Program-made: the position numbers and the translations under genes
Assembly: GCF_026627445.1 (NCBI RefSeq)
Contig: NZ_JAPNLJ010000026.1
Location: 47,933-111,932, forward strand
Length of the DNA stretch: 64,000 bases
DNA from: Streptomyces sp. H27-H1
GTDB taxonomy: Bacteria; Actinomycetota; Actinomycetes; Streptomycetales; Streptomycetaceae
Direction: 5' to 3'
The notes under the pieces: generated by a model
Database searches by the model: none
What the model was told of the DNA's origin: nothing
The model's input: the letters and a program-made list of their open reading frames with translations, nothing else
Shown: positions 35,649 through 44,152 of the stretch, in pieces
How the letters are laid out: the number at the start of each line of letters is the position of its first letter
Numbering within the stretch: the stretch's first letter is position 1

Positions 35649-36938
35649 TCAGAAGCGGGCGTGCGCGGTGATGTCCGCGGCGAACTCTCCCGTCATCGCC
35701 GGGGTCACCGTCGGCCGGCACTGCTTGACCGCCGCCAGGTAGTCCTCCGTGCTCGCGCCCGGCTGGGCCGCCGCCGCGCCCCGCGCGACCACCGACTCGA
35801 GGTCCCGCTCGAAGGACACCTGCGCCGCGATCCGCGCCGCGTGCTCGATGTCGGCCGGGGTGAACAGCTCGCTCGACTCGACCAGCGCCGCCACGTCCAC
35901 GTCGGGACGGCCCGCCGTGTAACGGGACCAGATCGCGGAGCGGGCGCCCGGGTCCGGGGTGCCGATCGGGATCAGGTAGTCGAAGCGGCCGGGCCGCAGG
36001 AAGGCCGGGTCGAGCGAGCGGATGGAGTTGGTCGCGCAGACCAGCAGCCGTTCGTCGCCCTCGCGGAAGCCGGGTATCAGCTTGAGCAGCTCGTTGGTCA
36101 CCCCGTGGATGCCGCCGGGCTGCGCGGGCTCGGTGCGCACCGGCGCGATCTCCTCGACCTCGTCGATGAAGACGAGCACCCGCTCCAGCTCGGCGATCCG
36201 GGCGAACGCGTCGCGCAGCGCGGTCGCGAGGTTGCCCTCGTCGGCGAGGCGGGAGGGCAGCAGTTCCACGAAGGGCCAGCCGAGCCGGGAGGCGATGGCC
36301 CGGGCGAAGGTGGTCTTGCCGGTGCCGGGCGGGCCGAAGAGGGTGATGGCTCGCGGCGGCCGCACCCCGTGCGCGGCGGCCCGTTCGGGCTCGGCGAGCG
36401 GCAGCACCACCCGCCGCTCGATGAGGTCCTTCTCCGTCTCCATACCGGCGACCTCGGCCCACAGGTCGTTCGGCAGGAAGCGGCCGCCGAGGTCGTCCAG
36501 GAGGCCGGCGGCCGGGCCGTGCAGGGGCTCGGTCTTCTCGAAGTAGGCGACGGCGGGCTGGCGGGTGTAGCCGGCGTTGAGCAGGCCTTCGCCGAGCAGA
36601 TCCTCCTCGGGCAGGACGTAGGCGATCCGCCCGACGCGGGCGGCGATGAGCCGCCGCTCCAGCTCCACGAGCAGCGCGCTGGCCAGCCCCCGTCCGCGCC
36701 AGCCGGCGGCGATGGCGATGCGCATCACCCAGGCGCGCTCGCCGGTCACGCAGGCGAGGGCGGCGCCGATGGGGACGCCTTGATGGACGGCGACCACACA
36801 GGGTTGCCGGTCGGTGAGGGCGCTGATGCATTCGGCGAGTGAGAAGACCGACTCCTGGCCGAGTTCGGCCGTGGTGTCGATCAGATGGACAACGGCCGCG
36901 AGATCGCTCTCGCGGTAGTCGTGGATCAGCCAGTTCAC
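35649..36938 (-). CDS. GNAT acetyltransferase fused to AAA+ ATPase
   Basis: 429 residues in two parts. Residues 1-145 are a GNAT fold: YRESDLAAVVHLIDTT, CVVAVHQGVPIGAALACV, and RIAIAAGWRGRGLASALLVELERRL carrying the acetyl-CoA loop (GWRGRGLA). Residues 150-429 are an AAA+ module of the FtsH/proteasomal type: GPPGTGKTTFA (K208), VLVFIDEVEEI, CATNSIRSLDPAFLRPGRFDYLI (sensor 1 and arginine finger). It starts with GTG, with GAGGGG 9 nt upstream. The combination suggests ATP-driven remodelling linked to acetylation, but the substrate is unknown. It diverges from the GT39-like gene. Confidence 0.9.
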   Translation of the reverse strand: MNWLIHDYRESDLAAVVHLIDTTAELGQESVFSLAECISALTDRQPCVVAVHQGVPIGAALACVTGERAWVMRIAIAAGWRGRGLASALLVELERRLIAARVGRIAYVLPEEDLLGEGLLNAGYTRQPAVAYFEKTEPLHGPAAGLLDDLGGRFLPNDLWAEVAGMETEKDLIERRVVLPLAEPERAAAHGVRPPRAITLFGPPGTGKTTFARAIASRLGWPFVELLPSRLADEGNLATALRDAFARIAELERVLVFIDEVEEIAPVRTEPAQPGGIHGVTNELLKLIPGFREGDERLLVCATNSIRSLDPAFLRPGRFDYLIPIGTPDPGARSAIWSRYTAGRPDVDVAALVESSELFTPADIEHAARIAAQVSFERDLESVVARGAAAAQPGASTEDYLAAVKQCRPTVTPAMTGEFAADITAHARF

Positions 36939-37120
36939 CGGGTACCGCCCCTCGTTCGTGCTCCTGCGTGCCTGCTGCGCACCTGCTGCGGCGAGGCTAG
37001 GGGCGGGCGGGCCCCGTGCTCACGCTCCGCCGTGCACAACAGCCGGTCCGGAAACCGTCCGTGTCGTCCATAGACTGGTGGTTTCCGCCCGAACGTCAGA
37101 CCGGGGACCCGTACGAGTTC

Positions 37121-38620
37121 ATGACTTCCCACATACCCGCCGACATCCGACGGCCGCATCTCGTATGGCTGGTTCCGGTCCTCTGGACGCTGATGTTCGG
37201 CCTGTGGGGGCTCTCCCGGCAGAACAGCGTGTGGCGGGACGAAGCGGCGACGTGGCAGGTGGCGGAGCGCTCCCCCGGCGAGATCTGGCACCTGCTCGGC
37301 AACGTGGACGCGGTGCACGGTCTCTACTACCTGCTGATGCACGCGCTCTTCGAGGTGTTCGGGGCGAGCACGACCACCCTGCGCCTGCCCTCTGTCCTGG
37401 CGGTGGCGCTCGCCGCCGGCTGTGTGGCGCTGATCGGGCGGCGGCTGGCCGGCCCCTGGGCGGGACTGGGCGGCGGACTTGTCCTCGGTCTGCTGCCGGC
37501 CGTGCAGTTCCAGCTCCAGGAGGGCCGGGCGTACGCGCTGGTCGCGGGCGGGGCCGGGCTGTCGACCCTGCTGCTGGTCTCGCTGATCGCGACCACCGGT
37601 ACCGGGACCGGGACCGCGCGGCGGACCTGGCCGCGCTGGACGGCGTACGGGGCTCTCGTGCTGGTCTGCGCCCTGCTGAACTGGCTCTCGCTGCTGATCC
37701 TGCCCGCGCACGCGGTGACCCTGTGGCGGGTCCGTCCCGGGCGCCGCGTCCTCGCCCCCTGGCTGCTCGCGTCGGCGACGGCCGTGGCGGGGGCGCTGCC
37801 GCTGATCCTGTTCAGCCGGACCCAGTCCGGCCAGGTCTCCTGGATACCGCCGCTGACCTGGCACATGATGATCGGCCCGGCCGTCCTGGTGGCGGTCGGC
37901 GCGCTGGGCGCCCTGGCGGACCGCTGGAACGGGCCGCGCACCGGTCTGCCGGTCCGGTTGACGGCCGCTTCGGTCGGGCTGCCGCTGCTGGCGGTGCCCC
38001 TGCTGGGGCTGGCCGCCGCCTCCCTGGTCCAGCCGCTGTTCGTGGACCGGTACGTGCTGTTCGCCATGCTGGGTCTGGCCCTGCTGCTCGGTGCGGCGCT
38101 GGGCGCGGCCGTACGGGCCCTCGCGCCCCGGTACCCGAGGGCGGCGGGCCTGCTCGTGCCGGCCGTGGTCGGGGTCTCGGCGCTGGCCCTGCTGCCCGTT
38201 TCGCTTGCCGACAGGTCCCCGGCCAGCCGGGTGGACGACGTACTGGCGGTGGCCGGGGAGGTGTCCGGGCTGAAACGGGAGGGCGACGCGGTGCTCTTCG
38301 TTCCGGCGGCCCGGCGGGACGCCGCACTGGTCTCGCCCGGGGCGTTCGCCGGCCTGACGGACATCGCGCTGGCCCGCGGCCCGGTGGAGTCGGGCACCCT
38401 CAAGGGCGAGGAGGCCGCCCCGGCGCGGATCTCGGCGGCTCTGCGGGGGCAGCGGCGGGTGCTGCTGGTGTCGGACGCCGGGCGGGCGGGCAAGCCGCCG
38501 AAGCCCTCGGGCTCCGCGGCCGACCGGGCGAAGGCGGCCGTCCTGCGGGCGGAGTTCACGGTGGTGGAGGACCGGGAGGTCCGCGGCCGCCGGGTGACGG
38601 TGTACGAGCGGCGCGGCTGA
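37121..38620 (+). CDS. GT39-like polytopic membrane glycosyltransferase
   Basis: 499 residues, about ten to eleven membrane helices. The first extracytoplasmic loop has SVWRDEAATWQV, the Asp-Glu motif used by polyprenyl-phosphate-dependent mannosyltransferases (PMT/ArnT family), followed by DAVHGLYYLLMH. The last 120 residues are a soluble domain (VDDVLAVAGEVSGLKREGDAVLFVPAARRDA). It likely transfers a sugar from a lipid carrier outside the membrane. I chose ATG 37121; an in-frame GTG at 37016 would add 35 residues with no hydrophobic content. Confidence 0.85.
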   Translation: MTSHIPADIRRPHLVWLVPVLWTLMFGLWGLSRQNSVWRDEAATWQVAERSPGEIWHLLGNVDAVHGLYYLLMHALFEVFGASTTTLRLPSVLAVALAAGCVALIGRRLAGPWAGLGGGLVLGLLPAVQFQLQEGRAYALVAGGAGLSTLLLVSLIATTGTGTGTARRTWPRWTAYGALVLVCALLNWLSLLILPAHAVTLWRVRPGRRVLAPWLLASATAVAGALPLILFSRTQSGQVSWIPPLTWHMMIGPAVLVAVGALGALADRWNGPRTGLPVRLTAASVGLPLLAVPLLGLAAASLVQPLFVDRYVLFAMLGLALLLGAALGAAVRALAPRYPRAAGLLVPAVVGVSALALLPVSLADRSPASRVDDVLAVAGEVSGLKREGDAVLFVPAARRDAALVSPGAFAGLTDIALARGPVESGTLKGEEAAPARISAALRGQRRVLLVSDAGRAGKPPKPSGSAADRAKAAVLRAEFTVVEDREVRGRRVTVYERRG

Positions 38621-38685
38621 CATTCACAGCGGATTCACAAGGTTTTCCCGGCTCCTGTCACAGCTTCCCCGGGAAGGCTCGGAGC

Positions 38686-39465
38686 ATGATCCAGCGCCTC
38701 TCCTCCCGACCGGACCGCCGCAGCCGCGCCCGTGCCCGTGGCCGGCGCGCTTCGCGGATCCTGTTCGCCCTGGCCGCGATGGCGGCCCTGCTCGGTGTCG
38801 ACGCCCCCGCGGCGCTGGCCGTACCGCCGCTCGGTGTCACCGGCACGGCACCCGCCGATGTCACGGCCGGGCGGGTCGGCGCGCTGTTCGCGGGCGGGCA
38901 GGGCGGCGGACACTTCTGCACCGCCTCCGTGGTGCGCAGCCCGGACCGTGACGTCATCGCCACCGCCGCGCACTGCCTGGGCAGCCTGGACACCACCTAT
39001 TTCGCCCCCGGCTACCGGGACGGCGAGACTCCCTACGGTCTGTGGAAGCTGACCGACATGTACGTGGCCCCGGGCTGGACGGACTCCGAGGACCCCGACG
39101 AGGACATCGCCTTCGCGACGGTGGCCCCGTTGGACGGCCGGCGGATCGAGGACGCCGTCGGGGGCTTCGCGGTCGCCGCCGAGCAGCCGGCCGACGCCAC
39201 CGTGTCCATCGTGGGCTACCCCAGCGGCGAGGATTCCCCGCTGCACTGCGCCAACGGCACGACCCTGCTCTCCGACACCCAGCGCCGCATCGAGTGCCCG
39301 GACCTGAGCGGCGGCACCAGCGGCAGCCCGTGGCTCGTCGACGGCGCCCTGGCGGGCGTCCTCGGCGGCTACGAGGGCGGCGGGACCGTTCCGGAGGTCT
39401 CCTACAGCGCGGTCATGGGCGACCAGGCGGTGGAGCTGTACCGCGAGGCGTCCGACAACGGCTGA
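38686..39465 (+). CDS. Secreted trypsin-like serine protease
   Basis: 259 residues. An Arg-rich start and hydrophobic core give a signal peptide ending near ALA-VPP (about residue 45). The catalytic triad is visible: His96 in TAAHC, Asp140 in DEDIAFA, Ser212 in GGTSGSPW. Cys pairs flank His96 and precede Ser212. It is a chymotrypsin-fold endopeptidase acting outside the cell. GGAG lies just upstream of the ATG together with GAAGG. It is 65 bp after the GT39-like gene. Confidence 0.92.
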   Translation: MIQRLSSRPDRRSRARARGRRASRILFALAAMAALLGVDAPAALAVPPLGVTGTAPADVTAGRVGALFAGGQGGGHFCTASVVRSPDRDVIATAAHCLGSLDTTYFAPGYRDGETPYGLWKLTDMYVAPGWTDSEDPDEDIAFATVAPLDGRRIEDAVGGFAVAAEQPADATVSIVGYPSGEDSPLHCANGTTLLSDTQRRIECPDLSGGTSGSPWLVDGALAGVLGGYEGGGTVPEVSYSAVMGDQAVELYREASDNG

Positions 39466-39502
39466 GTCCGGGGACTGGGTGTCGTGCCGCCGGGGTCCTG
39501 GG

Positions 39503-39985
39503 TCACACCGGGGCGGGGGCCTCGAACCAGGTCGGCTCGTCGCGCAGGGCCTGGCGGATCCGGTCGGCCGCGAAGGACTCCAGCGGCTCCGGCAGCGCGT
39601 CCGGCTCGAACCAGGCCACGTCCAGCGACTCGTTGTCGTTGACCCGCGCCTCCCCTCCCGTGGCACGGCAGCGGAAGGTGATGTCCTGGAACTGGCAGAC
39701 GTCCCCGTTCGGATAGGTCATCTGCGGGAGCATCTGCACCAGCACCACACGGTCCGGTACGCACCGCACCGCGGTCTCCTCGTACACCTCGCGCACCGCC
39801 GTGTCGGCCGGCTGCTCCCCCGGTTCGGCGATTCCGCCGATGACCGACCAGCGCCCGGTGTCGGCGCGCCGCCCGAGCAGGACCCGCCCCCGGTCGTCGA
39901 CGACTACGGCGGTCACGCCGGGCAGGAGGAGCAGTTGGTGCCCGGCGGTGGCGCGCAGGGTGCGGATGAAATCGGGTGTGGTCAT
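39503..39985 (-). CDS. Nudix hydrolase
   Basis: 160 residues with a full Nudix box (GGIAEPGEQPADTAVREVYEET) after VTAVVVDDRGRVLLGRRADTGRWSVIG. The pattern is that of nucleoside-diphosphate-linked pyrophosphatases; the exact substrate is not predictable. It begins 9 bp after the lnt stop and may be co-transcribed. A TAGGGT 6 nt before its ATG overlaps the lnt stop codon and could also give a leaderless transcript. Confidence 0.9.
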   Translation of the reverse strand: MTTPDFIRTLRATAGHQLLLLPGVTAVVVDDRGRVLLGRRADTGRWSVIGGIAEPGEQPADTAVREVYEETAVRCVPDRVVLVQMLPQMTYPNGDVCQFQDITFRCRATGGEARVNDNESLDVAWFEPDALPEPLESFAADRIRQALRDEPTWFEAPAPV

Positions 39986-39994
39986 TCCCCGACC

Positions 39995-41650
39995 CTACGA
40001 GGACCGGGCGGACCGGGGAGACCGGCGGGCGAACGACCAGCCGAGTCCGGCCGCGGCCACGGCCAGCAGGAGGTACTCGGCGAGCGGGCCGAAGCGGGTG
40101 GCGGGGGTTTCGGTGGAGCGGAGCGGGATCTTTGCGACCAGGGCGTCGGCGGTGAACATCTTCGTCTGCTGGACGATCTCGCCGTCGGGGCGGATCACGG
40201 CGCTGACCCCGCTGGTGACGGGCACCAGCACGGTCCGGCTGTGCTCCACGGCCCGGACCCGGTCCATGGCGAGCTGCTGGTAGGTCATCTCGGTGCGGCC
40301 GAAGGTGGCGTTGTTGCTGGGTACCGCGATGACCTGGGCGCCGGCCCGGACGGTGGAGCGGACCGCGTCGTCGAAGGCGGCCTCGTAGCAAGTGACCAAG
40401 CCGACTCCGCTGCCCGCCATGTCGAAGACCCCGGGCTCCTTTCCGGGGCCGAAGTCGCGCCGGACCCGGTCGACGTCGGAGCTGAAGAGCCGGACGAAGG
40501 AGCGCATCGGGATGCGCTCGCCGAAGGGCTGGATCTTCCGCTTGTCGTAGGTGTCGACGGGGCCCTTGACCGGGTCCCACAGGATCATCGTGTTGCGCAG
40601 CGGGCCGGTCTCCGGGGCCAGTACGGAGCCGATGGCGACGGGTACCCCGATCATCTTGACCGCGTTGTCGATGACGGCGTAGGCATCGGGCTCGGTGTAG
40701 GGGTCGATGTCGGAGGAGTTCTCCGGCCAGACGACGAAGTCCGGTTTCGCGACCTTGCCGAGCTTGACGTCCTGGGCGAGCTGGATCGTGCGGTTGGCGT
40801 GGTTGTCCAGTACCTGGCGGCGCTGGGCGTTGAAGTCGAATCCGGCGCGCGGGACGTTGCCCTGGATCACGGCGGCCACCACGGTGCCGTCCTCGGCCGC
40901 GTCGGAGACCAGCGGCCGGGCGGCGAGGGCCCCGGCGAGCGGGGCGGCCACGGCGGTGGCGGCGAGCAGCGCGGCGGTGGCCCGGCGGGTGCCGGCGCCG
41001 ACGCGCAGTACCTCGTACAGCCCGAATCCGCACAGGGCCACGGCGAAGGAGAGCAGCGGGGTGCCGCCGAGCGCGGCGAGCGGCAGGAAGACCCCGTCGG
41101 GCTGGCCGAAGGCGAGCTTGCCCCAGGGGAAGCCGCCGAAGGGGGCCCTGGCGCGCAGGGCCTCGCCGGCGATCCAGACGGCGGCGCCCCACAGCGGCCA
41201 GCCGGGGAGGCGGCTGACGAGGGCGATGCCGAGGGTGGTGAGGCCGATCAGGAGGGATTCGAGGGTGCCCAGGGCCAGCCACGGGACGGGACCGACGCCC
41301 TCGCCTGTCCAGACGAGCAGCGGGAGCAGGAAGCCGAGGCCGTGCAGGACGCCGAGGCCGAATCCGGCCCGCGCGCGGCGCCCGTAGAGGCACCAGCCGA
41401 GCAGGGCGAGAGCGAGGGGGGCCAGCCACCACAGGGGGCGGGGCGGGAAGCTGAGGTAGAGGAGCACCCCGGAGAGGACTGCGGCCGCGGCCCGGGCCGG
41501 CCGGCCGGCCCACCGCCGCGCGGGGGAGCCCGCCAAGGCGCCCGCCTCCGGTGTCCGTGTCCGCACGCCCGCTTCCGCTTGCCCTTGCGGTTCGTTCCCG
41601 GGCTCGTTCCCGGCGTCGTTCCCGGCCGCGCGGGTCGCACTGCTGCTCAT
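39995..41650 (-). CDS. lnt: Apolipoprotein N-acyltransferase
   Basis: 551 residues. A hydrophilic N-terminal 40 residues is followed by about seven membrane helices and a carbon-nitrogen hydrolase domain (about 240-500). The catalytic triad is recognisable: Glu310 in VWPENSSD, a Lys in YDKRKIQPFGE, and Cys421 in VTCYEAAF. Lnt adds the third acyl chain to lipoproteins; ModA in this window is a possible client. An extended N-terminus before TM1 is common in actinobacterial forms. It lies 40 bp after the PH-domain gene and before the Nudix gene. Confidence 0.93.
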   Translation of the reverse strand: MSSSATRAAGNDAGNEPGNEPQGQAEAGVRTRTPEAGALAGSPARRWAGRPARAAAAVLSGVLLYLSFPPRPLWWLAPLALALLGWCLYGRRARAGFGLGVLHGLGFLLPLLVWTGEGVGPVPWLALGTLESLLIGLTTLGIALVSRLPGWPLWGAAVWIAGEALRARAPFGGFPWGKLAFGQPDGVFLPLAALGGTPLLSFAVALCGFGLYEVLRVGAGTRRATAALLAATAVAAPLAGALAARPLVSDAAEDGTVVAAVIQGNVPRAGFDFNAQRRQVLDNHANRTIQLAQDVKLGKVAKPDFVVWPENSSDIDPYTEPDAYAVIDNAVKMIGVPVAIGSVLAPETGPLRNTMILWDPVKGPVDTYDKRKIQPFGERIPMRSFVRLFSSDVDRVRRDFGPGKEPGVFDMAGSGVGLVTCYEAAFDDAVRSTVRAGAQVIAVPSNNATFGRTEMTYQQLAMDRVRAVEHSRTVLVPVTSGVSAVIRPDGEIVQQTKMFTADALVAKIPLRSTETPATRFGPLAEYLLLAVAAAGLGWSFARRSPRSARSS

Positions 41651-41690
41651 CTGGCGGAGTGTACGTCCCCTCGCTGTGCCGGTGGCGGAG

Positions 41691-42206
41691 TCAGTGGGCC
41701 AGGGCGCGCAGATGGGTGCGGATCACACGTACCGCGTTCTCCGCGTCGTCGACCGTGACGGTGAAGAGCTTGCCGTCGCCGAGCCGGAGTTCCAGGCCCT
41801 CGCCGCGCCGGACGATGACGGCGGTGCCCCGCTCGGGGCGCCAGCGGTAGCCCCAGCCGCCCCACTGCTGCGGGGTGATCCGGGGTACGTACTCGGCGGC
41901 GGCCACATCGGCGAGCCGGATCCTGCGTCGCGGCAGGCCGATGTGCCCGCACCGCACCTCGATGGCATCGGCGTCGACGGTGACGGCGGCGTGCACGAAG
42001 GCGAGGGTTCCGAAGAGGATGAGCAGGCCCGCGGCGAGGCAGCCGATCACCGCCATGAGCAGCGCGACGAATCCGGAGTCCCAGGCCTGGTCGACGGCGA
42101 GCTGGACGCCGAGCGCCAGGCAGGCCGCGCCGGCTCCGGCGAGGACCCACTGCGCCCGGTTGGAAGCCCGGCCCGTCCAGAGCGGACCCGGGGGGTGAAC
42201 CGTCAT
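41691..42206 (-). CDS. PH-domain (bPH) membrane protein
   Basis: 171 residues. Two adjacent membrane helices (about 20-70) are followed by a bacterial pleckstrin-like domain (AAVTVDADAIEVRCGHIGLPRRRIRLADVAAAEYV, VIVRRGEGLELRLGDGKLFTVTVDDAENAVRVI). The role is unknown. ATG 42206 is 7 nt after a -10-like TACGCT (minus strand, 42214-42219), so it may be leaderless; an in-frame ATG at 42233 precedes that box. Confidence 0.83.
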   Translation of the reverse strand: MTVHPPGPLWTGRASNRAQWVLAGAGAACLALGVQLAVDQAWDSGFVALLMAVIGCLAAGLLILFGTLAFVHAAVTVDADAIEVRCGHIGLPRRRIRLADVAAAEYVPRITPQQWGGWGYRWRPERGTAVIVRRGEGLELRLGDGKLFTVTVDDAENAVRVIRTHLRALAH

Positions 42207-42279
42207 GTGTAGCAGCGTACTCACGTTCCGCATGGATGCCACCGACCTCTTGGGCCGCACGGCCCAGGCACCGGACACA

Positions 42280-42321
42280 GGGCAAAGGGCACAGGGCACA
42301 GGGCACAGGGCACAGGGCACC
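42280..42321. repeat. 7-bp tandem repeat (GGGCACA), six units
   Basis: GGGCAAA, four copies of GGGCACA and GGGCACC follow without interruption. The array lies between the flavin monooxygenase stop and the PH-domain gene start, 35 bp from the former. Confidence 0.9.
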
Positions 42322-42355
42322 ACGAGGTGATCCGGCCCGATCCGAAAGGCGCGCC

Positions 42356-43462
42356 CTAACCAGGCAGCAGGCCGACGAGGGCGTCGCGCAGCGCCGGACG
42401 GCGGGCCGTCACGAACCGGTGCAGGGTCCGGGAACCGAACGCCACCCGCTGGGCACTGCGCCGGCGCTCGCCCTCGTACGCGTGCAGCGCGGCGGGCAGG
42501 GCGCCGGGTCCGTGGACGGCGACGGCCCGGGCCAGGGCTTCGGCGTCGAGGAGCGCCGTGCAGGCACCCTGTCCCAGGTTGGGGGTCATGGCGTGCGCCG
42601 CGTCGCCGACCAGCGCGACGGGACCGGCGGGGCCGGTGGGGCCGGCCGTCCGGATGAAGGCGGGGAGCGCGGGGTGCAGGTGGCGCATCGGGTAGCGGAT
42701 CCACGTCCGCGGGTCGGTTTCGGCCAGGACGCGCGGGATCGGGTCGTGCCAGCCGGCGAAGGCGGCCCTCAGCTCCTCGGCGGTGGTGGCCCCCGGGACA
42801 GCGGCGTACCAGTTGGTGCGGCCCGGCTCGACCGGGGTCATCCCGAAGAACCGGCCCTCGCCCCAGGTCTCGCCGTGGACTCCGGTCTCGAATCCGGCGA
42901 TCCCGATCCACGCGGCGGTACCGAGCTCGCGCGGACCGCTGACCGTCCCGAAGCGGGTGGCGCGGACGGCGCTGTTGATCCCGTCGGCGCCGACGAGGAG
43001 GGTGGCGCCGGGTGCGGCCGAAGCCTCGTAGGCCTGCCCGTACGTGATGCGCGTGCCGCCCAGCCGGTGGAGTTCGGCGAGCAGCGCGTCGATCAGGTGG
43101 GGCCGGGATATGAGCAGCTCGGGACGGCCCGCCCTGCGCTCGATCCGCTCCAGCGGGAGCGCGGCCAGCACCCGTCCGTCGGGGCGCCGGATCCGTGCGT
43201 GGCGGTAGGGGACCGCGCGCGCCCGGAGCGCCTCGCCGAGGCCGAGCCGGTCGAGGGCGGCCTGGGCGGTGGGGTGGATGCCGAAGGCGGTCCCGTACCT
43301 CTCCGGCGCCGCCCGGCGCTCCAGTACGGTCACCTCCCAGCCGGCGCGGCGCAGTCCGACGGCGGTGGCGAGACCGCCGACCCCGGCGCCGACGACCAGC
43401 GCGGTTCCCGTCCTGTGCGCTTCGCGCACCGCACCCGATGGATCCGACGCATCCGTGTCCAT
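42356..43462 (-). CDS. FAD-dependent aromatic-type monooxygenase
   Basis: 368 residues. The Rossmann FAD site is TALVVGAGVGGLATAVGLRRAGW; the second FAD motif is VALVGDAAHAMTPNLGQGACTALLDAEALA; the middle DG motif is LLVGADGINSAVR. This is the PHBH/UbiH-like class of NAD(P)H-dependent hydroxylases acting on aromatic or polyketide-like substrates. It diverges from a TetR gene, and a perfect 16-bp-arm inverted repeat lies between them; the TetR protein probably represses this gene until its ligand appears. Confidence 0.9.
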   Translation of the reverse strand: MDTDASDPSGAVREAHRTGTALVVGAGVGGLATAVGLRRAGWEVTVLERRAAPERYGTAFGIHPTAQAALDRLGLGEALRARAVPYRHARIRRPDGRVLAALPLERIERRAGRPELLISRPHLIDALLAELHRLGGTRITYGQAYEASAAPGATLLVGADGINSAVRATRFGTVSGPRELGTAAWIGIAGFETGVHGETWGEGRFFGMTPVEPGRTNWYAAVPGATTAEELRAAFAGWHDPIPRVLAETDPRTWIRYPMRHLHPALPAFIRTAGPTGPAGPVALVGDAAHAMTPNLGQGACTALLDAEALARAVAVHGPGALPAALHAYEGERRRSAQRVAFGSRTLHRFVTARRPALRDALVGLLPG

Positions 43463-43498
43463 GGCACACCTCTCGCTCTCTCGCTCACAGCCTTGACC

Positions 43499-43540
43499 AC
43501 CACACCTGTGGTACTACATCCGTGGTACCACAGGTGTGGT
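43499..43540. promoter_or_regulatory. TetR-type operator between the monooxygenase and tetR genes
   Basis: A perfect inverted repeat: ACCACACCTGTGGTAC (43499-43514) and its exact complement at 43525-43540, with a 10-bp spacer. It abuts the -10-like TAAACT (43541-43546) of the tetR gene, so binding would block both directions. Confidence 0.8.
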
Positions 43541-43552
43541 TAAACTGCCAGA

Positions 43553-44152
43553 GTGAACCAGCACCGGAAGGACCGGCTGTGCGCAGCCGCCGCCGCGGTA
43601 CTCGCGGACGCGGGCGGGCGCGGCCTGACGCACCGGGCCGTGGACGCGGCCGCCGGCGTGCCGCTCGGCACGACCAAGAACTACTTCCCGACCCGGGACG
43701 CGCTCCTGCGGGCGGTCGCGGAGACTTGCGTGGAGCAGTACCGGGAGCTCGCCGACCGCCTCGCGGCCGCGGGTCCCGGACCCGCCGGCCGGGCCGGGCT
43801 CGCCGCGTTGCTCGCCGGGCTGCTGCGCGACGTGGCCGGGCCGGGGCGCCCGCGTGTGGTGGCGTACCTGGAGCTCCAGGCGGAGGCGACGCGGCGGCCG
43901 TGGCTGGCCGCGCTGCTGGACCCGATCGCGGCGGCGGACTTCGCCGCGTACGGGCACCTGCTGCGCACGGCCGGACTGGAGGCCGGTCCGGAGCGCGCCC
44001 GCGCCCTCACCCTCGCCCTGCACGGAGCCCTCCCCCACCTCCTGGCGGGGGCCCCGGGCACACTGGCCGCGGCCGGACTGGACGACCTGGACGCTTTCGC
44101 CCGCGGTGTGCTGGACTGCGTGTGCCCCGGACCGTACGAGGAGGACGCATGA
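43553..44152 (+). CDS. TetR-family repressor
   Basis: 199 residues. N-terminal HTH: AAAAVLADAGGRGLTHRAVDAAAGVPLGTTKNYFPTRDALLRAV. The C-terminal domain is helical and unspecific. The GTG start has TAAACT 6 nt upstream and no Shine-Dalgarno, so it is probably leaderless and autorepressed through the adjoining operator. Its stop overlaps the start of the ADP-ribosylglycohydrolase gene (ATGA), making those two an operon. The likely target is the divergent monooxygenase. Confidence 0.9.
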   Translation: MNQHRKDRLCAAAAAVLADAGGRGLTHRAVDAAAGVPLGTTKNYFPTRDALLRAVAETCVEQYRELADRLAAAGPGPAGRAGLAALLAGLLRDVAGPGRPRVVAYLELQAEATRRPWLAALLDPIAAADFAAYGHLLRTAGLEAGPERARALTLALHGALPHLLAGAPGTLAAAGLDDLDAFARGVLDCVCPGPYEEDA

